In this document: positions 53,337 to 62,630 of the stretch, piece after piece
Layout of the letters: every line of letters starts with the position of its first letter
Position numbering within the stretch: position 1 is the stretch's first letter
DNA from: DASUBN01 sp036000105
Lineage (GTDB): Bacteria; Pseudomonadota; Gammaproteobacteria; Natronospirales; REEB76
Direction: 5' to 3'
DNA: 64,000 nt
Assembly: GCA_036000105.1 (NCBI GenBank)
Contig: DASYGE010000014.1
Location: 1-64,000, forward strand
Position numbers and translations under genes: made by a program
Notes under the pieces: generated by a model
Told to the model about the DNA's origin: nothing
Seen by the model: the letters and a program-made list of their open reading frames with translations, nothing else
The model's database searches: none

Positions 53337-53933
53337 ATGCCACGCTTCACCCTAAGCCTGCTCATCTCCGTGGGCCTGCTGCTGTCAGCCCAACAGGCAT
53401 GGAGCACGGAGACCGACCCTGTCACCGGGGCCGCCGCTCCCACAACTGTGCAAGCACCCGTCAGTGCTTCCGGCACCGCGGCGCCAACCGCTGTCAGCGC
53501 GCCAGCCGCCCAGGCCAGTGCTGCACCTGCAGTCAGTACCGTCTCTACGCCTGCCGCTGCCACAGCGCCGGCCCAAACCGCCAGCAGCACTCCTGCCACT
53601 GCGCCTGCGGCAGCGACGGCATCAGCGCCGGTATCCACCGCTGCCGCATCAACTGCACCGGCTTCCGCTCCCACCGCAGCGCCTGCCGAGACTCCTGCAC
53701 CGGCCGCGACGCCCGTCTATAACGGATCCGTCCAAGTGCCGGTACGCGGCATGGACATGGCCAACGTGGAACACATCTTCGGTGCGCCCCTGGAGAAGCA
53801 GCCTGCAGTGGGCAAGCCGCCCATCACCCGCTGGGACTATTCCGATTACGTGGTGTACTTCGAGTACAATAAAGTCTTACGCACGGTGATGAAGAGCGGC
53901 CCGTTCGCCGATAGCCAGGCCTCCGGCGGCTGA
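53337..53933 (+). CDS. Exported Ala/Thr/Pro-rich protein with small C-terminal domain
   Basis: 198 aa. Signal peptide (about 1-22, ending QQAWS). Residues about 25-125 are a low-complexity linker of Ala, Pro, Thr, Ser and Val. Residues about 130-198 look folded: VPVRGMDMANVEHIFGAP, then ITRWDYSDYVVYFEYNKVLRTVMKS. This end resembles a widespread small domain in proteobacterial periplasmic proteins that I cannot name. The linker may span the periplasm or cell wall. Confidence 0.7.
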   Translation: MPRFTLSLLISVGLLLSAQQAWSTETDPVTGAAAPTTVQAPVSASGTAAPTAVSAPAAQASAAPAVSTVSTPAAATAPAQTASSTPATAPAAATASAPVSTAAASTAPASAPTAAPAETPAPAATPVYNGSVQVPVRGMDMANVEHIFGAPLEKQPAVGKPPITRWDYSDYVVYFEYNKVLRTVMKSGPFADSQASGG

Positions 53934-54037
53934 TCTCACCACGCAAGGTATTAAGGTCCAACCCCACCGCGTGAGCGGTGCCGCGCTTCGAAAGCGCAGC
54001 ACGCCACGCGGTTTGCTTTATAGCGAGCCTTGAACCC
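53934..54037 (+). promoter_or_regulatory. aguA leader with two hairpins
   Basis: Perfect stem-loops CACCGC-GTGA-GCGGTG (53965-53980) and GCGCTT-CGA-AAGCGC (53983-53997) follow each other in the 104 bases between the preceding gene and aguA. There is no U run, so this is not a standard terminator. Confidence 0.4.
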
Positions 54038-55075
54038 ATGAGTTACCGACTGCCTCCCGAATGGATGCCTCAGAGCGGCATCATGCTCACCTGGCCCCGC
54101 TCCGACGTGGAGTGGAACCCGGACTACGCTTCGGCGGAGCGCTGCCACACGGCTATCGCCACGGCCATCAGCCTGAAGCAGCCGGTGATCATCACCTGTA
54201 TGGACGAAGCCCATGCTGAACGCATCCGCGGCTACGTGAAAGCTGCCGGCGGACGCCCGGAACGGCTACGCATCTATCCCTTCCCTTCCAACGATGCCTG
54301 GGCCCGGGATCACGGCCCCATCACCGTGCTCAAGGACGGCAAGCTGCTGTTGCTGGATTTCATCTTCAATGGCTGGGGCACCAAGTATCCCCATGAGGAA
54401 GATAATCGACTGAGTCGCCGGCTGCACAAGGCCGGTGCCTTCGGCGATACACCCATGGAGAGCATCGAACTGGTGCTGGAGGGAGGCAGCATCGAGGTGG
54501 ATGAGGAAGGCACCCTGCTCACCACCGAGAGCTGCCTGCTGAACCCGAACCGCAACCCCAAACTGAAGCGCGCCGAGATCGAGGCGCTGCTGCGCAAGTA
54601 CTTGGGGATAGACCGCATCCTGTGGCTGAAACACGGCGCCATCGACGGCGACGACACCGATGGCCATATCGACACCCTGGCACGGCTCTGTGACGGCCGC
54701 ACCATCGCCTATCAGGCTTGTGAAGACCAGAGCGACCCCCATTACGCCGGCCTCAAAGCCATGGAAGCCGAACTCAGAGCCCTACGCCGCAAGAACGGCG
54801 AGCCCTACACCCTGATACCCCTGCCCTGGCCCCAAGCGGTGCATGACAAGACCGGCCGGCGGCTCCCGGCCACCTATGCCAACTTCCTCATCATGGATGG
54901 CGCGGTGCTGGTACCGACTTATAATGACCCGGCAGATGCAGGCGCCCTCAAGGCCCTGGCTGGCTGCTTCCCGGGCCGGGAGATCATCTCGGTGCCCTGC
55001 CGGTCCTTGATCTATCAGTACGGCAGCCTGCACTGTGTGACCATGCAGTTCCCCAAGGGTGTCGTGCCGGAGTAG
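54038..55075 (+). CDS. aguA: Agmatine deiminase
   Basis: 345 aa from the ATG at 54038 (MSYRLPPEWMPQSG), the usual family start; a GTG 20 codons earlier lies in the leader hairpin. Converts agmatine to N-carbamoylputrescine and ammonia. Active-site segments: NDAWARDHGPI, LEGGSIEVDEEG, HGAIDGDDTDGHIDTL (partial) with the His, and the catalytic Cys in SLHCVTMQFP near the C-terminus. The next gene, 11 bases on, does the following step. Confidence 0.96.
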   Translation: MSYRLPPEWMPQSGIMLTWPRSDVEWNPDYASAERCHTAIATAISLKQPVIITCMDEAHAERIRGYVKAAGGRPERLRIYPFPSNDAWARDHGPITVLKDGKLLLLDFIFNGWGTKYPHEEDNRLSRRLHKAGAFGDTPMESIELVLEGGSIEVDEEGTLLTTESCLLNPNRNPKLKRAEIEALLRKYLGIDRILWLKHGAIDGDDTDGHIDTLARLCDGRTIAYQACEDQSDPHYAGLKAMEAELRALRRKNGEPYTLIPLPWPQAVHDKTGRRLPATYANFLIMDGAVLVPTYNDPADAGALKALAGCFPGREIISVPCRSLIYQYGSLHCVTMQFPKGVVPE

Positions 55076-55086
55076 GCATAAAGAAC

Positions 55087-55980
55087 ATGGCCGAGAAGAA
55101 GATACTCAAGGTCGGGTTGGTGCAGCAGAGCTGCAGCAGTGACCGTGGGCGCAATCTAGCCGAGAGCATCAAAGGCATACGGGAAGCCGCCAAGCAGGGC
55201 GTGAAGCTCGTGATGCTGCAGGAGCTGCACACGGGCCCCTACTTCTGCCAGACGGAAGACACCAAGGTATTCGACCTGGCCGAGACTATCCCCGGGCCTT
55301 CCACCCAGGAATTGGGTGCGGTGGCTAAAGAACTCGGTGTGGTGATCGTGGCATCGCTCTTCGAGCGCCGCGCGCCAGGCATCTATCACAACACCGCTGC
55401 GGTGCTGGAGAAAGATGGCAGCCTGGCAGGCATCTACCGCAAGATGCACATCCCGGACGATCCAGGCTATTACGAGAAGTTCTATTTCACCCCGGGCGAT
55501 CTCGGCTTCCATCCCATCCAGACTTCCGTGGGTAAGCTCGGGGTGCTGGTGTGCTGGGACCAGTGGTACCCGGAAGGCGCGCGCCTCATGGCCCTGGCCG
55601 GCGCTGATCTCCTGCTTTACCCCACGGCTATCGGCTGGGTGGAAGAGGACGATGCAGCGGAGCAGGCCCGGCAACGGGATGCCTGGATCACCATCCAGCG
55701 AGCCCACGCAGTGGCCAACGGCCTGCCAGTGATGGTCTGCAACCGTATCGGTTTCGAGAAAGACCCTTCCGATGTGGGTGGCGGCATCAACTTCTGGGGT
55801 TCGAGCTTCGTGACAGGCCCCCAGGGCGAGATCCTGGCCCAGGCAGACACCAAGTCCGCCACCGTGCTTACTACCGACATCGACCTCGGCCGCTCTGAAG
55901 CGGTACGCCGCATCTGGCCCTATCTCCGGGACCGGCGTATCGATGCCTACGCGGACATCCTCAAACGTTACCGAGATTAG
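55087..55980 (+). CDS. aguB: N-carbamoylputrescine amidase
   Basis: 297 aa nitrilase-fold enzyme. Catalytic Glu in MLQELHTGPYF, Lys in YRKMHIPDDPGYYEK and Cys in VLVCWDQWYPEGAR. It hydrolyses N-carbamoylputrescine to putrescine, CO2 and ammonia, completing with AguA the plant-type agmatine route to putrescine. Downstream mfd begins 18 bases later. Confidence 0.96.
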   Translation: MAEKKILKVGLVQQSCSSDRGRNLAESIKGIREAAKQGVKLVMLQELHTGPYFCQTEDTKVFDLAETIPGPSTQELGAVAKELGVVIVASLFERRAPGIYHNTAAVLEKDGSLAGIYRKMHIPDDPGYYEKFYFTPGDLGFHPIQTSVGKLGVLVCWDQWYPEGARLMALAGADLLLYPTAIGWVEEDDAAEQARQRDAWITIQRAHAVANGLPVMVCNRIGFEKDPSDVGGGINFWGSSFVTGPQGEILAQADTKSATVLTTDIDLGRSEAVRRIWPYLRDRRIDAYADILKRYRD

Positions 55981-55998
55981 AGCCCATCTTCCGACTTG

Positions 55999-58900
55999 AT
56001 GCCTAAAAACCCGGCCACCGTCCTTGCGCCAGCGGCCTTGGCAGACTCCGCATCCCCGCGGCGCTGGGGACAACTCTACGGAAGTAGCCCTGGCCTCGTG
56101 CTGGCGGAGGGTGCATCGCGCCTGACGACACCGCTCCTGGTGGTGGCCTCCAGCGCTCGGGATGCGGAGCGTCTCACGGCGGAGCTGCGTTTCTATCTCA
56201 CGGACCCCGGACTTCCGGTGCTGGCCTTCCCGGACTGGGAGACCCTGCCCTACGATCTCTTCTCACCCCACCAGGACACGGTCTCGGAACGGCTCGCCAC
56301 CCTCTCGCGCATCTATGACCTGAAGCGCGGCATCCTGGTCCTGTCCGCCGCCACCCTCATGCAGCGGCTGCCGCCCAGAGAGTACGTGCTGGGTGGCACG
56401 CTCCTGCTCACTACGGGGGCTACGCTGGATATGGAGTCCCTGCGTCAGCGTCTCGCGGCCGCTGGCTACGCCAGCGTGACCCAGGTGATGGAGCATGGCG
56501 AATTCGCAGTGCGCGGCTCCCTCATGGACGTGTTCCCCATGGGTAGCCCCGTGCCCTACCGCATCGACCTCTTCGATGATGAGATCGAGTCCATACGCAT
56601 CTTCGATCCCGAGACCCAGCTATCGAAAGATAGACTGGAGAAACTTACCCTGCTGCCGGCCCGGGAGTTCCCCTTGCACGAGGAAGGCATACGGGCTTTC
56701 CGTCAGCGCTACCGAGCACGCATCGAAGGGGATCCGCAACGCAGCGCCATCTACCGGGATGTGTCCGACGGCATCGCTACCGGCGGCATCGAGTACTACC
56801 TGCCGCTGTTCTTCGACGCCACCGCGAGCTTCTTCGATTACCTGCCGGCGGGCACCGTCATCGCCGGGGTGGACGACACCGCCAGCGCCCTCGCCCAGGC
56901 CTGGGAGCAGATAGGCGAGCGCTACGAGCAACGTCGCTATGACATCGAGCGACCCATCCTCAAGCCGGAAGAAGTCTGGCTGACTCCGGAAGCGGTAGCC
57001 CAGCACTCCGCTCGACACCTACGTATGGACCTGCAAGCCTTCGAACTCGCAGATGCCGGCGGGATGAACTTCCCCACGGCGGCTCCGCCCGTCCTGCGCA
57101 TCGAGAGTCGCGCTGAGGAACCGGCAGAGAAACTCCTCGCCTTCCTAAAGGGTTTCTCCGGACGGGTACTATTTGCGGCGGAATCCGCCGGACGTCGCGA
57201 ATACTTGAGCGAACTCCTGCTGCGGCGCGAGCTCAAACCCGCCCAGGTGCAGGGCTGGAGCGATTTCCTCGCGAGCGACGAGCGTCTCGCCATCTGCGTA
57301 GCACCCCTGGAGCGGGGCCTGCATCTGCCAGATGCGGGGCTCTCGGTACTCACGGAAGAACAGCTGTTCGGCGAGCGGGCCCGGCAACGCAGCCGACGCG
57401 TCACCCGCCGGGACCCGGAATCCATCATCCGTGACCTCACGGACCTCGCCGCCGGCGCGCCGGTAGTACACGAGCAGCACGGAGTGGGACGATACCTGGG
57501 ATTGCAGACTCTGGACGTAGGCGGCTTCGAGACTGAATTCCTCATGCTGGAATATGCCGAAGGCGCCAAGCTCTATGTGCCGGTGTCCTCCCTGCATCTC
57601 ATCAGCCGCTACAGCGGCAGTGCGCCGGAGACGGCTCCCCTGCACAAGTTGGGCAGCGGCGATTGGGAGAAAGCGCGACGCCGGGCCGCGGAACAGGTGC
57701 GAGACGTGGCAGCGGAACTCCTGGACCTCTATGCGCGACGCGCGGCGCGCCAGGGCCATAGCTTCAAGCTGGATGATCTGGACTACCAGGCTTTCGCCGA
57801 TGGTTTCCCCTTCGATGAGACACCGGACCAGGAGAAGGCCATCGATGGGGTGATCAGCGACATGACCCGCGGCCAGCCCATGGACCGGGTGGTATGCGGC
57901 GATGTGGGCTTCGGTAAGACCGAGGTGGCGCTGCGGGCTGCCTACGTGGCCGTGCAAGGCGGTAAACAGGTAGCCGTGCTGGTGCCCACCACCCTCCTGG
58001 CTGAGCAGCATGCCCAGACTTTCCGGGACCGGTTCGCGGATCTGCCGGTACGCATCGAAGTGCTCTCGCGCTTCCGCTCTGGCAAACAGCAGCAATCCAC
58101 CATGCAAGCCATCACCGAGGGCCGGGTGGAGATCGTCATAGGTACCCACGCGCTGTTGCGCCCTGAGATCAAGTTCAAGGATCTCGGCCTCGTGATCGTG
58201 GATGAGGAACACCGCTTCGGGGTGCAGCACAAGGAGCAGCTCAAGAAGTTGCGTGCAGAAGTGGACGTGCTGACCCTCACGGCCACTCCTATCCCGCGCA
58301 CCCTCAACATGGCCCTCGCGGGCCTGCGAGACCTCTCCATCATCGCCACGCCGCCTGAGGAGCGCCTTGCGGTGAAGACTTTCGTCAGCGAATGGCAGGA
58401 TGCCCTCATCGTGGAGGCTTGCCTGCGCGAGATCAAGCGCGGCGGCCAGGTGTATTTCGTGCATAACACTGTCGAGACCATCGAGAAGCGTGCCGCAGAG
58501 ATCGCGAAGCTGGTACCCGGCGCTCAACTGCGCATCGCCCACGGCCAGATGCGCGAGCGGGACCTGGAACAGGTGATGCTCGATTTCTATCACCGCCGCT
58601 TCAACATCCTGGTATGCACCACGATTATTGAAAGTGGGATAGATGTTCCGGCCGCCAACACCATGATCATCGACCGGGCCGACAAGTTCGGTCTGGCACA
58701 GCTGCATCAGTTACGCGGCCGGGTGGGCCGCTCCCATCATCGGGCCTATGCCTACCTCGTGATCCCACCGCGCAACCTCATCACCGTGGACGCCATGAAG
58801 CGCCTGGAAGCCATCGAGTCCCTGGAGGAGCTGGGAGCCGGGTTCACACTCGCGACCCACGATCTGGAGATCCGCGGCGCCGGCGAACTGCTGGGAGACG

Positions 58901-59460
58901 AACAGAGCGGCCAGATACAGGAAGTGGGCTTCTCGCTCTATTCGGAGCTGTTGGAGCGCGCGGTGAACTCCCTGAAATCCGGCAAACCCGTGAACCTGGA
59001 TGCACCGCTCGATCACGGGCCGGAGATAGACCTGCACCTGCCGGCGCTGCTGCCTTCCGCCTATATGCCTGATGTACACCTCAGGCTCACCCTCTACAAA
59101 CGCATGGCCAGCTGCAAGGATCAGGCGGAACTGGACGAGCTGCAGGTGGAGATGATCGACCGCTTCGGTCTCCTGCCGCCCCAGGCGAAGAACCTGTTCC
59201 GCATCGCAGAACTCAAACTCAAGGCAGCCCCCCTGGGGGTGCGTAAGATCGAGGCAGGCCCGGCGGGCGGACGCATCCTGTTCAGCACCGATACCCCAGT
59301 GGAACCCATGACGGTCATCCGCCTCATCCAGCAGCAGCCGAAAACCTATAAACTGGATGGGCAGGACCGGTTGCGCTTCAACATGGACCTGGAGGACCGG
59401 GAGCGGCGCATCACCGCCGTGGAGACCCTGCTGGTACAACTCGGCAAGGCCGCGGCCTGA
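55999..59460 (+). CDS. mfd: Mfd, transcription-repair coupling factor
   Basis: 1153 aa from the ATG at 55999; a TTG one codon earlier is less likely. UvrB-like N-terminal module (about 10-340), RNA-polymerase-interacting domain (about 480-550, VVHEQHGVGRYLGLQ), superfamily 2 helicase with GDVGFGKTEVA (about 633), DEEH box (IVDEEHRFGVQHKE) and the TRG motif region, and a C-terminal TRCF domain. Removes stalled RNA polymerase and recruits UvrA. Followed by csiV as in Vibrio and relatives. Confidence 0.98.
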   Translation: MPKNPATVLAPAALADSASPRRWGQLYGSSPGLVLAEGASRLTTPLLVVASSARDAERLTAELRFYLTDPGLPVLAFPDWETLPYDLFSPHQDTVSERLATLSRIYDLKRGILVLSAATLMQRLPPREYVLGGTLLLTTGATLDMESLRQRLAAAGYASVTQVMEHGEFAVRGSLMDVFPMGSPVPYRIDLFDDEIESIRIFDPETQLSKDRLEKLTLLPAREFPLHEEGIRAFRQRYRARIEGDPQRSAIYRDVSDGIATGGIEYYLPLFFDATASFFDYLPAGTVIAGVDDTASALAQAWEQIGERYEQRRYDIERPILKPEEVWLTPEAVAQHSARHLRMDLQAFELADAGGMNFPTAAPPVLRIESRAEEPAEKLLAFLKGFSGRVLFAAESAGRREYLSELLLRRELKPAQVQGWSDFLASDERLAICVAPLERGLHLPDAGLSVLTEEQLFGERARQRSRRVTRRDPESIIRDLTDLAAGAPVVHEQHGVGRYLGLQTLDVGGFETEFLMLEYAEGAKLYVPVSSLHLISRYSGSAPETAPLHKLGSGDWEKARRRAAEQVRDVAAELLDLYARRAARQGHSFKLDDLDYQAFADGFPFDETPDQEKAIDGVISDMTRGQPMDRVVCGDVGFGKTEVALRAAYVAVQGGKQVAVLVPTTLLAEQHAQTFRDRFADLPVRIEVLSRFRSGKQQQSTMQAITEGRVEIVIGTHALLRPEIKFKDLGLVIVDEEHRFGVQHKEQLKKLRAEVDVLTLTATPIPRTLNMALAGLRDLSIIATPPEERLAVKTFVSEWQDALIVEACLREIKRGGQVYFVHNTVETIEKRAAEIAKLVPGAQLRIAHGQMRERDLEQVMLDFYHRRFNILVCTTIIESGIDVPAANTMIIDRADKFGLAQLHQLRGRVGRSHHRAYAYLVIPPRNLITVDAMKRLEAIESLEELGAGFTLATHDLEIRGAGELLGDEQSGQIQEVGFSLYSELLERAVNSLKSGKPVNLDAPLDHGPEIDLHLPALLPSAYMPDVHLRLTLYKRMASCKDQAELDELQVEMIDRFGLLPPQAKNLFRIAELKLKAAPLGVRKIEAGPAGGRILFSTDTPVEPMTVIRLIQQQPKTYKLDGQDRLRFNMDLEDRERRITAVETLLVQLGKAAA

Positions 59461-59487
59461 TGGCCCGCCACTAGACGGAGTGATTAC

Positions 59488-60261
59488 GTGAAAACCCTGG
59501 CTGCCACCCTTTCCGCCCTTGCGCTGGTCATCACCTCCGGCCTGACGGATGCTGCGTCCCCGGCCCCCACCGCGGCCCAGCCGCCGGCGCCCAATTGGTA
59601 CAACGTAGAAGTGATCGTGTTTCGCACTGTGGATCCAGCGGCGGGCAACAACGAGACCTGGCCTACAGACCCCGGCATGCCGGACTGGAACGCCGCGCTC
59701 GCCTTGGGCCCTGCGAACTCCATCGGCCCTGCCGTGCCCTACCAGGCCCTCTCACCGGTGAATGAACAACTGGATGAAGACTGGGCGCGGCTGAAGCGCT
59801 CCCATGATTACCAGCCCCTGGTGCACGCGAGCTGGACCCAGCCGGCCCTGGATCGCGCTACGGCGCCGGCGATCCGCATCGGTGTGCCGCCCTCCGCGCT
59901 GCCTCAGTCCGCTACCCATGTGCTACCGGCGACCGCGGCACACGTTGCAGTGACGAGCGCAGTACCGCTACAGGCCACCCTGGCCTACGGCAGCGCCAAA
60001 CTCAGCACCACGGGCCCATATCTGCATTTCGATCTGGATCTGGCCCTGCAAGGGCTCATAGCGAAGAGCAACTGGCCGGCGACGCCCATCAACGCCAGCG
60101 CCCCGATACCTACCGCTTCCACCGCCGCAGCGGTGATACCTGCGTTCCAGATCTATCGCTTGCGCCAGGATAGGCGCGTGGATGCTGGCAAGCTTAGCTA
60201 CTTCGATAACCCCATGTTCGGCGCCATCGTACTCATCACGCCTGCCAGGAAGCCGCAGTAA
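59488..60261 (+). CDS. csiV: CsiV family, peptidoglycan-associated protein
   Basis: 257 aa from a GTG preceded by GGAG. Signal peptide (about 1-22, ending TDAAS). Family features are WYNVEVIVFRT near 35, the YQALSPVNEQLDEDWARLKRS segment near 88 and LRQDRRVDAGKLSYFDNPMFGAIVLITP (partial) at the end. In Vibrio cholerae CsiV activates LpoA-dependent peptidoglycan synthesis. It lies after mfd and converges on nagZ with only 3 bases between stops. Confidence 0.88.
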   Translation: MKTLAATLSALALVITSGLTDAASPAPTAAQPPAPNWYNVEVIVFRTVDPAAGNNETWPTDPGMPDWNAALALGPANSIGPAVPYQALSPVNEQLDEDWARLKRSHDYQPLVHASWTQPALDRATAPAIRIGVPPSALPQSATHVLPATAAHVAVTSAVPLQATLAYGSAKLSTTGPYLHFDLDLALQGLIAKSNWPATPINASAPIPTASTAAAVIPAFQIYRLRQDRRVDAGKLSYFDNPMFGAIVLITPARKPQ

Positions 60262-60264
60262 GCT

Positions 60265-61311
60265 TCAGTTGCCCAGCTTGAAATCACCGCTGGCGTAATG
60301 CTTTTCCAGGGCATGCCGTGCATGCTGCCATTCGGCACTGGTCTGCAAGGCCCCCCACGTCACCGTCTCGCGGCCGTGTAAGCGAGCGAGCCGCCACTGG
60401 CTCACCGGATTCGCTGCACTATCCAGACCCCCGAGTATCTCCAGTACGCCCCCACGGTTATTGCATACCGGCAGCATGTCGCAGCCGGCCTTGAGAGCCA
60501 CCCGGGCACGATGGGTGTAGTCACCCGCATTCTCCGCGCCGCGCATGCTGAGATCGTCGCAGAACACCGCTCCCTGGAAGCGCAGGCTGCCACGCAACTC
60601 GTCCTCAATCCAGGTACGGGAGAGGCTCGCCGGCAAGACATCCACCTGGGAGTACACCACGTGAGCCATCATCACGGAGGGCAGGTCCAGGCGGATGAGC
60701 CGTTGATAAGGCACGAGATCCCGGCGGCGGATGGTCTCGAGTGAACGTTCATCCACCGGCAGCATGTGATGAGAGTCCCCTTGCACCGCACCGTGACCGG
60801 GGAAATGTTTGGCGCAGGCGGCCATGCCGGCGCGCCGCATGCCCAGCAACCAGGCCCGGGCCAGCTCCGCCACCGCATCCGCTTCGGGATGCAGGGCGCG
60901 ATCGCCGATGACGCTGCTGACGGCGTAATCCAGGTCCACCACCGGGGCGAAACTCATATCCACCCCGATGGCGCACAGCTCCACTGCCATGAGCCAGGCG
61001 GTGAGTTCCGCCATGCGACAGGCTTCCTTGGGATCCTGGTCGTAGATGCGGCCGAAGAGCCGCGCTGGCGGCAACTCGGTGAAGCCAGCACGGAAGCGCT
61101 GCACGCGTCCACCTTCCTGATCCACGGCCACCAGCAGCGGTGGCTGGCGCAAGCCATGGATGGATTCCACTAAAGTTTCCAGTTGCGCCAGGTCGGCATA
61201 GTTGCGTGTGAAGAGGATCACGCCACCCACCAGGGGATGCCGTAGTACCTCCTGGTCCTCGGGGCTCAGGGCGGTGCCGGCGATATCCACCATCAGGGGG
61301 CCGAGGCTCAT
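60265..61311 (-). CDS. nagZ: NagZ, beta-N-acetylhexosaminidase
   Basis: 348 aa family 3 glycosidase. KHFPGHGAVQGDSH with the catalytic His-Asp loop near 170, and FCDDLSMRGAEN with the nucleophile Asp near 245. It trims GlcNAc from muropeptides in the cytosol during wall recycling, making the AmpC-inducing 1,6-anhydroMurNAc peptides. Start overlaps the rlmD stop by 4 bases. Confidence 0.96.
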   Translation of the reverse strand: MSLGPLMVDIAGTALSPEDQEVLRHPLVGGVILFTRNYADLAQLETLVESIHGLRQPPLLVAVDQEGGRVQRFRAGFTELPPARLFGRIYDQDPKEACRMAELTAWLMAVELCAIGVDMSFAPVVDLDYAVSSVIGDRALHPEADAVAELARAWLLGMRRAGMAACAKHFPGHGAVQGDSHHMLPVDERSLETIRRRDLVPYQRLIRLDLPSVMMAHVVYSQVDVLPASLSRTWIEDELRGSLRFQGAVFCDDLSMRGAENAGDYTHRARVALKAGCDMLPVCNNRGGVLEILGGLDSAANPVSQWRLARLHGRETVTWGALQTSAEWQHARHALEKHYASGDFKLGN

Positions 61312-62630
61312 GATCTCTTCCGGTCGAACACGGCGATGGATTCCACATGAGAGGTATGAGGGAACATATCCAGCACGCCGGAGCGGGTGAGCTTCCAGCC
61401 CTGCTCCGTCACCAAAGTCTTGGCATCCCGGGCCAAGGTCGCCGGATGGCAGGAGACATACACGATACGGCGGGCAGCGAACTTGGGAAAGCGGGCGATG
61501 ATCTCCCGGGCCCCTGCCCGGGGCGGGTCCAGCAGGATGCGTGCGTAAGGCCGGCGGGACCAGTGGCCTAACTGTTTCTCGGCGAACAGGTCTGCAAGCT
61601 CGAACCCGACGTTCTCCAATTTGTTCAACTGCGCATTTTCCCGCGCGCGCCTAACGAGTTCAGCCTCCCCTTCCACGCCCGTGACCTGGGCCGCGACCCG
61701 TGCCAGAGGCAGAGTGAAATTTCCCAGACCACAGAAGAGATCCAACACATCGTCTCCGGCCTGCACGTCCAATTCCTTCATGGCCAGGGACACCAGGCGA
61801 CGGTTGATCTCATCGTTCACCTGGGTGAAGTCTGCCGGCCGGAAGCGGATATCCACCTTGGATTCCGGCAAGCGGTAGTGCAACTCCACAGGCGTGCCGC
61901 GCAAGGGGGCAGCGGAGCCGCCATGTCCTGATTGCAGATAGAATCTCACCCCGTGTCGATCCTCGAAAGCAGTGAGGATACCCCGGTCGGTATCGGTGAG
62001 CGGTGCGAACACCTGCAACACCAATACGGTGGCATCGTCACCCACTGCTGCTTCCAGTTGTGGGATACGCTCAGCGATGCTCAGGCCTGTGAGCATGTCC
62101 GCCAGGGGTGCGATCAAATCGCCGATCTTCGGGTCCATGACATCGCAGTGGCGCAGCTCCGCCACCAAAGGACGGTAGCGCTCCATGAAACCCACGAAGA
62201 TCCGCCCTTCGCTCTTGTGCACCGAGAAGCGTGCCCGCCTACGGTAACCCCAGATGGGTCCCGTGAGGGGCGGCAGCAGTTCCTGGGGTTCGAGACCGCC
62301 TATCCGTTTCAAACTATCGAGCAGGGCCTGCTGTTTCGCAGCGAGCTGGGCCGCGGGCTCCAGGTGCTGGAGGCTGCAACCGCCACAGACGCCGAAATGT
62401 TTGCAACGGGGCGTCACCCGCTGCGGTGAAGGCTTGAGCACTTCCACGAGCCGGGCTTCGTCGTAATCCCGGTGGCGGCGCTGGATGCGGAAGCTGACTT
62501 CCTCGCCCGGCAACGCGTCCTCGATGAACAGGGTCTTGCCACCGAGCTTGGCGATGCCCCGCCCGTCGTGGGACAGCGCGCTGACGGTGGCGGACTGGGC
62601 CCCCATGCGCAGGCCGGGTCCTGTATTCAT
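61308..62630 (-). CDS. rlmD: RlmD, 23S rRNA m5U1939 methyltransferase
   Basis: 440 aa from the ATG at 62630, which overlaps the stop of the exonuclease gene (ATGA). TRAM domain (about 10-65), then the [4Fe-4S] cysteines C76, C82, C85 (CKHFGVCGGC) with a fourth in LRHCDVM, the SAM-binding DLFCGLGNFTLPLA region and the catalytic Cys in VYVSCHPATLARD. It needs Fe-S clusters such as those made by the SUF operon at the other end of the window. Confidence 0.96.
   Translation of the reverse strand: MNTGPGLRMGAQSATVSALSHDGRGIAKLGGKTLFIEDALPGEEVSFRIQRRHRDYDEARLVEVLKPSPQRVTPRCKHFGVCGGCSLQHLEPAAQLAAKQQALLDSLKRIGGLEPQELLPPLTGPIWGYRRRARFSVHKSEGRIFVGFMERYRPLVAELRHCDVMDPKIGDLIAPLADMLTGLSIAERIPQLEAAVGDDATVLVLQVFAPLTDTDRGILTAFEDRHGVRFYLQSGHGGSAAPLRGTPVELHYRLPESKVDIRFRPADFTQVNDEINRRLVSLAMKELDVQAGDDVLDLFCGLGNFTLPLARVAAQVTGVEGEAELVRRARENAQLNKLENVGFELADLFAEKQLGHWSRRPYARILLDPPRAGAREIIARFPKFAARRIVYVSCHPATLARDAKTLVTEQGWKLTRSGVLDMFPHTSHVESIAVFDRKRS

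Noticed and set aside
57169..58707. Open frame of 512 codons antisense to mfd
   Set aside because: Mirror frame of a GC-rich gene; no recognisable motif, no ribosome site, and mfd on the other strand is fully supported.
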